Program-made: the position numbers and the translations under genes | Source: Clostridiales bacterium | GTDB lineage: Bacteria > Bacillota > Clostridia > Oscillospirales > Butyricicoccaceae | Assembly: GCA_004555915.1 (NCBI GenBank) | Contig: SFJM01000034.1 | Location: forward strand, 1-18,006 | DNA: 18,006 nt | Direction: 5' to 3' | Notes under the pieces: generated by a model | The model's database searches: none | The model's input: the letters and a program-made list of their open reading frames with translations, nothing else | Told to the model about the DNA's origin: nothing | Part shown: positions 15,432-18,006 of the stretch, in pieces | How the letters are laid out: each line of letters starts with the position of its first letter | Numbering within the stretch: position 1 is the stretch's first letter

Positions 15432-15460
15432 TTGAACAGGCCGGCCCAATCCGGTATAAT
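15432..15460 (+). promoter_or_regulatory. Sigma-A promoter of the MptE-like gene
   Basis: TTGAAC (15432-15437) and TATAAT (15455-15460) are exactly 17 bases apart. Transcription should start near 15467, which excludes the longer in-frame extension of the gene upstream of ATG 15528. Confidence 0.8.
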
Positions 15461-15527
15461 AGCCTTAAAACAGCCGGCGAGGCGGTATGGACTGTCCGCT
15501 AGGACAACAGAAAACAGGAGGACAAAG

Positions 15528-16256
15528 ATGGGGCAAATCATCGGGGCAATCCGCTATCAGGTTCAGAAAATCCGGCAGCGACCGCATTACCGTGAAGAAT
15601 TAGATAAAATGGCGCAACGGAAAAAGGGAATGATCCCGCCGCAGTTTGAACAGTTGAAGGCGATGGAAAACAGCTGTCAGGGCAAACGCTGCTTTATCGT
15701 TGCGGACGGCAGCAGCCTGTCTGCGCAAGAGGGGAAACAGCTGGAGCAGGAGCTGGTGTTCGGTGTCAATTGCGGTACACAGCTGAAATGGAGCGGCTGG
15801 AAGCCCACATATCTGGGTATTCAGGACCCGCAGGCGTATGAGGCATTGGAACAAACACTTTTGGCAGAATATCAAACGATTTTTGCCGGAGACAATCTGG
15901 CAGGACGGTTTAACCTGCCGGAGCAGGTAGTACAGTATCCATATCTGGGGGTATATAAGTACTATCTCAACCGGTATCAGGAGTATGGCACAAAATTCAG
16001 CGGCAATGCGCTGGAGGTGGTTTATGATGGCTACAGTGTCATTTATTCCATGCTGCAGATCGCCGTATATCTTGGGATACAGGACATTTATCTGCTGGGC
16101 TGTGATTGCTGCCATCCCCGGAGTGAGCGAATGGCTGCGGCTTATCGCACCGCGGCACAGTATGCGGAGGAGCATGGCATCCGCATCATCAACTGTACAC
16201 CGGGGGAGGAAGCAGACATTTTCCCCTATTGCCCTCTGGCAGACCTGCTTGACTGA
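15528..16256 (+). CDS. MptE-like (DUF115 family) protein
   Basis: A 242-residue soluble protein of the DUF115/MptE-like group. Members include archaeal 6-hydroxymethylpterin diphosphokinase, and bacterial relatives are found with flagellar glycosylation and surface polysaccharide genes. The typical blocks are visible: GKRCFIVADGSSL (nucleotide-binding start), VFGVNCG, WKPTYLGIQDPQAYE, then DGYSVIYSMLQIAVYLG and IQDIYLLGCDCCHP. The short N-terminal helix is basic. The start ATG 15528 follows CAGGAGG by six or seven bases and lies downstream of the predicted transcription start. The gene is alone, divergent from cbiL and closed by a terminator, so the neighbours do not reveal its substrate. A glycan-related transfer role is plausible but unproven. 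Confidence 0.85.
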   Translation: MGQIIGAIRYQVQKIRQRPHYREELDKMAQRKKGMIPPQFEQLKAMENSCQGKRCFIVADGSSLSAQEGKQLEQELVFGVNCGTQLKWSGWKPTYLGIQDPQAYEALEQTLLAEYQTIFAGDNLAGRFNLPEQVVQYPYLGVYKYYLNRYQEYGTKFSGNALEVVYDGYSVIYSMLQIAVYLGIQDIYLLGCDCCHPRSERMAAAYRTAAQYAEEHGIRIINCTPGEEADIFPYCPLADLLD

Positions 16257-16282
16257 CCGGACAATTTCACAGGTTATAAAAA

Positions 16283-16335
16283 ATGGCTCCAATCGTCCCT
16301 CGCTGTGGAAGGACGGTCAGAGCCATCATTTTTTT
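16283..16335. terminator. Bidirectional terminator between MptE-like gene and sodium-dependent transporter gene
   Basis: An outer stem ATGGCTC (16283-16289) with GAGCCAT (16320-16326) and an inner stem CGTCC with GGACG form one hairpin. Seven T's follow on the plus strand (16329-16335) and six T's on the minus strand, so both converging genes are terminated. Confidence 0.92.
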
Positions 16336-16344
16336 GTGTTTCGA

Positions 16345-17739
16345 TCAGAACAGACCGATGGACTGGAGCAGCAGGATCAGCAGCATGATTGGAGCGACAA
16401 ACTTAATCATGATGATATACAGCGTTTTACGCTGGAATTTGAACTTACCCTGCGTGACTTCGTCGATAATGACCTTCGGCTTGACAACCCAGCCGATCAG
16501 GATGCAGGTCAGGAAAGCAACCAGCGGCATAAAGATGTTATTGCTGAAGTAGTCCATAATATCGAGGATCTGTCCAATGGTGCCGTTCGGCAGTGTGACC
16601 TCAAAGTACAGTGCATTGTAGCCGAGGCAGACAATGATGCCGGCAATGACCGTATAAATGGTGACAAGTACCGAAGCCTTTTTTCTAGTCAGATGGAAGG
16701 CATCCATGATGCTGGAAACAATCGCCTCCATGACAGAAACGGAGGAGGTAACTGCGGCAAACGAAACAATCAGGAAGAAAATCAGGCCGACAATGGCACC
16801 GATTCCGCCCATTGCAGAGAATACCTTCGGGAGGGATACGAACATCAGACCGGGGCCTGCGGACATGCCCTCAATACCTGCGAAGGTGAATACGGCCGGG
16901 ATAATCATCAGGCCTGCCAGCAGTGCAATGCCGGTATCAAAGATTTCAATCTGATTGATGGAAGACATCAGGTTGGTTTCCTTACGTGCATAGGAGCCGT
17001 AGGTTACCATGATGCCCATTGCCACGCTGATGGAGAAGAACAGCTGTCCCATCGCATCCATGATGACAATCATCAGCTGCTTGAAGGTCATGCCGGTGAA
17101 ATCCGGGATCAGATAAACCTTCAGGCCTTCCAGACCGGTTCTGGTGACACCGCTTGCATCGGTGTGGCTCAGGGTCAGGGAGAAAATCGAAATACCGATA
17201 ACCAGAACAACCAGAATCGGCATCAGGATTTTGCTGAATTTTTCAATGCCCTTTTCCACGCCGCAGATGATGACAAACGCCGTGATGGCGAAATAAATCA
17301 GCATCCAAACCATTGGCTCCGGGAAGCTGATGATATAGGAAGTAAAGTAACCATCCTGTGAAGCAGCAGCACCCTGTCCGGTCACATAAACGGAAAGGTA
17401 TTTGAATACCCAGCCGCCAATGGTACAGTAATATGGCAGGATAATGGTGGGGACAAGGCAGGCCAGAATACCAATGCCGCCCCATTTCGGATGAATCTGC
17501 TTATATGCGGTCAACGGGCTCTGTCTGGTCTTTCTGCCGATGGAAATTTCTGTCGTCAGCAGGGCGAAACCAAAGGTTAATGCCAGAATCAGATAGCATA
17601 CAATGAATACACCGCCGCCATCCTTTGCGGCCAGATATGGAAATCTCCATATGTTTCCCAGTCCGACAGCGCTTCCGGCTGCAGCCATGATAAAACCAAG
17701 CTGTCCGGAAAAGCTGCCGCGCTTTTTCTCTTTTCCCAT
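16345..17739 (-). CDS. Sodium-dependent transporter, NSS (SNF) family
   Basis: A 464-residue inner-membrane symporter of the LeuT fold that uses the sodium gradient to import an amino acid or related amine; substrate not evident. The first helix carries the family motif with AAAGSAVGLGNIWRFPYLAAKDGGG, the unwound helix that binds sodium and substrate, and about eleven to twelve helices follow. SFAAVTSSVSVMEAIVSS is the second sodium-site region (helix 8). Length is normal for bacterial members. The start ATG 17739 follows AGGAGT by nine or ten bases. It has its own promoter and a shared terminator, so it is a single-gene unit. Confidence 0.95.
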   Translation of the reverse strand: MGKEKKRGSFSGQLGFIMAAAGSAVGLGNIWRFPYLAAKDGGGVFIVCYLILALTFGFALLTTEISIGRKTRQSPLTAYKQIHPKWGGIGILACLVPTIILPYYCTIGGWVFKYLSVYVTGQGAAASQDGYFTSYIISFPEPMVWMLIYFAITAFVIICGVEKGIEKFSKILMPILVVLVIGISIFSLTLSHTDASGVTRTGLEGLKVYLIPDFTGMTFKQLMIVIMDAMGQLFFSISVAMGIMVTYGSYARKETNLMSSINQIEIFDTGIALLAGLMIIPAVFTFAGIEGMSAGPGLMFVSLPKVFSAMGGIGAIVGLIFFLIVSFAAVTSSVSVMEAIVSSIMDAFHLTRKKASVLVTIYTVIAGIIVCLGYNALYFEVTLPNGTIGQILDIMDYFSNNIFMPLVAFLTCILIGWVVKPKVIIDEVTQGKFKFQRKTLYIIMIKFVAPIMLLILLLQSIGLF

Positions 17740-17777
17740 GTCGTAAACACTCCTGTATTTTTTCTTGCCGTATCAGG

Positions 17778-17800
17778 GAAACCAATACGACTATGGTTTC
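17778..17800 (-). promoter_or_regulatory. Inverted repeat at the transcription start of the transporter gene (possible operator)
   Basis: GAAACCA (17778-17784) and TGGTTTC (17794-17800) form a perfect seven-base inverted repeat with a nine-base spacer. It lies directly downstream of the -10 box, over the predicted start of transcription (about 17795). That is a usual position for a repressor site; a hairpin in the leader RNA is the alternative. Confidence 0.4.
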
Positions 17801-17801
17801 T

Positions 17802-17830
17802 ATTATACGGTATGTCGGTAGAATTGTAAA
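17802..17830 (-). promoter_or_regulatory. Sigma-A promoter of the NSS transporter gene
   Basis: On the minus strand TTTACA (17830-17825) and TATAAT (17807-17802) are 17 bases apart. Confidence 0.8.
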
Positions 17831-17889
17831 TCGAAACAGCGATTTTTTTGCTTCTGAAAACAGAAAGATAGATTTTTTGAGCCAATATC

Positions 17890-17918
17890 TTGACTTTTCA
17901 GGCAAATCATGCTAAAAT
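17890..17918 (+). promoter_or_regulatory. Promoter of the T-box leader
   Basis: TTGACT (17890-17895) and TAAAAT (17913-17918) are 17 bases apart, and TGC directly before the -10 gives an extended -10. Transcription would start near 17925. Confidence 0.8.
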
Positions 17919-17924
17919 GAAGCA

Positions 17925-18006
17925 ACTGTGAAGATGTGTAAGTAGTTGATGGGAGTCTCCCTCACAGAGAGCGGTACACCGGTGGAAGTACGGCAGGGTC
18001 TCATGA
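17925..18006 (+). promoter_or_regulatory. T-box riboswitch leader, 5' part (cut by window edge)
   Basis: The transcript that starts here carries AGAGAG (17966-17971) and then GGTGGAAG (17981-17988), the conserved arrangement of the Stem I base and the following helix in clostridial T-box leaders. The partially paired arms GCGGTAC and GTACGGC flank the second motif. T-box leaders sense uncharged tRNA and control aminoacyl-tRNA synthetase or amino-acid genes by antitermination. The specifier codon, the T-box sequence itself and the regulated gene lie beyond the right edge, so the amino acid cannot be read. Confidence 0.7.

Noticed and set aside
15366..15527. N-terminal extension of the MptE-like protein by 54 residues
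   Set aside because: The predicted promoter at 15432-15460 lies inside it, and ATG 15528 has CAGGAGG at the right distance.
15985..17361. Plus-strand open frame of 458 codons across the end of the MptE-like gene and the NSS transporter gene
   Set aside because: It runs antisense through a well-defined membrane transporter and through a bidirectional terminator; its composition (D, N, Q, H rich) is the mirror of hydrophobic codons.
17828..17849. AAATCG/CGATTT hairpin followed by T's, terminator-like
   Set aside because: It overlaps the -35 of the minus-strand NSS promoter, has a weak AT-rich six-pair stem and no plus-strand gene upstream to terminate.

Overview
The window is a piece of a Bacillota (Firmicutes) chromosome, probably an anaerobic, gut-type Clostridia member. 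I infer this from strong AGGAGG ribosome-binding sites, sigma-A type promoters, a T-box leader, a strict-anaerobe-style hydroxylamine reductase (hybrid-cluster protein), a lone anaerobic-type cobalamin methyltransferase gene, and close to even base composition. The exact genus is not visible in the sequence.

Layout. (1) 1-676: right end of an integrated mobile element. It shows the C-terminal part of a large serine recombinase and then an abrupt junction into the middle of a cell-wall amidase gene (667-1239). That gene has lost its 5' end, so the amidase gene looks like the integration target. (2) 1365-4115: a likely operon of a DUF6323-like protein, a DUF6179-like protein broken by a frameshift at a run of eight T's (2217-2224), and radA (DNA repair). 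(3) 4263-7633: a four-gene, overlapping operon encoding an ECF sigma factor, a six-helix membrane protein, an ABC ATPase and an ABC-2 permease. (4) 7807-8763, minus strand: a trigger factor relative that lacks the ribosome-binding domain, with its own good promoter. (5) 8968-10560: hcp, divergent from the trigger factor gene, with a palindrome about 41.5 bases upstream of the predicted start of transcription. (6) 10735-11907: an iron-dependent alcohol dehydrogenase with its own promoter and terminators on both sides. (7) 15265 down to 11995, minus strand: a tight four-gene operon of cbiL/cobI (corrin ring methyltransferase), ABC ATPase, ABC-2 permease and a membrane-anchored surface protein with NEAT-like (tetrapyrrole or iron-binding type) domains. 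(8) 15528-16256: a single-gene unit for an MptE-like/DUF115 protein, divergent from the corrin operon. (9) 17739 down to 16345: a sodium-dependent (NSS family) transporter. (10) 17890-18006: a promoter and the 5' part of a T-box riboswitch whose regulated gene lies beyond the right edge.

How the genes work together. The region is a mosaic of small, well-insulated transcription units, nearly all separated by clear intrinsic terminators. The two multi-gene units that could act as systems are the ECF-sigma/ABC cassette (sensing plus export or membrane defence) and the cbiL/ABC/NEAT-like operon (a possible link between corrinoid synthesis and tetrapyrrole handling at the cell surface). The parts most worth a second look are the recombinase/amidase junction, the cbiL-ABC-NEAT operon, the trigger factor without a ribosome-binding domain, the T8 frameshift, and the hcp promoter architecture. 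No gap without a gene exceeds 300 bases. I saw no tRNA, rRNA or CRISPR array.
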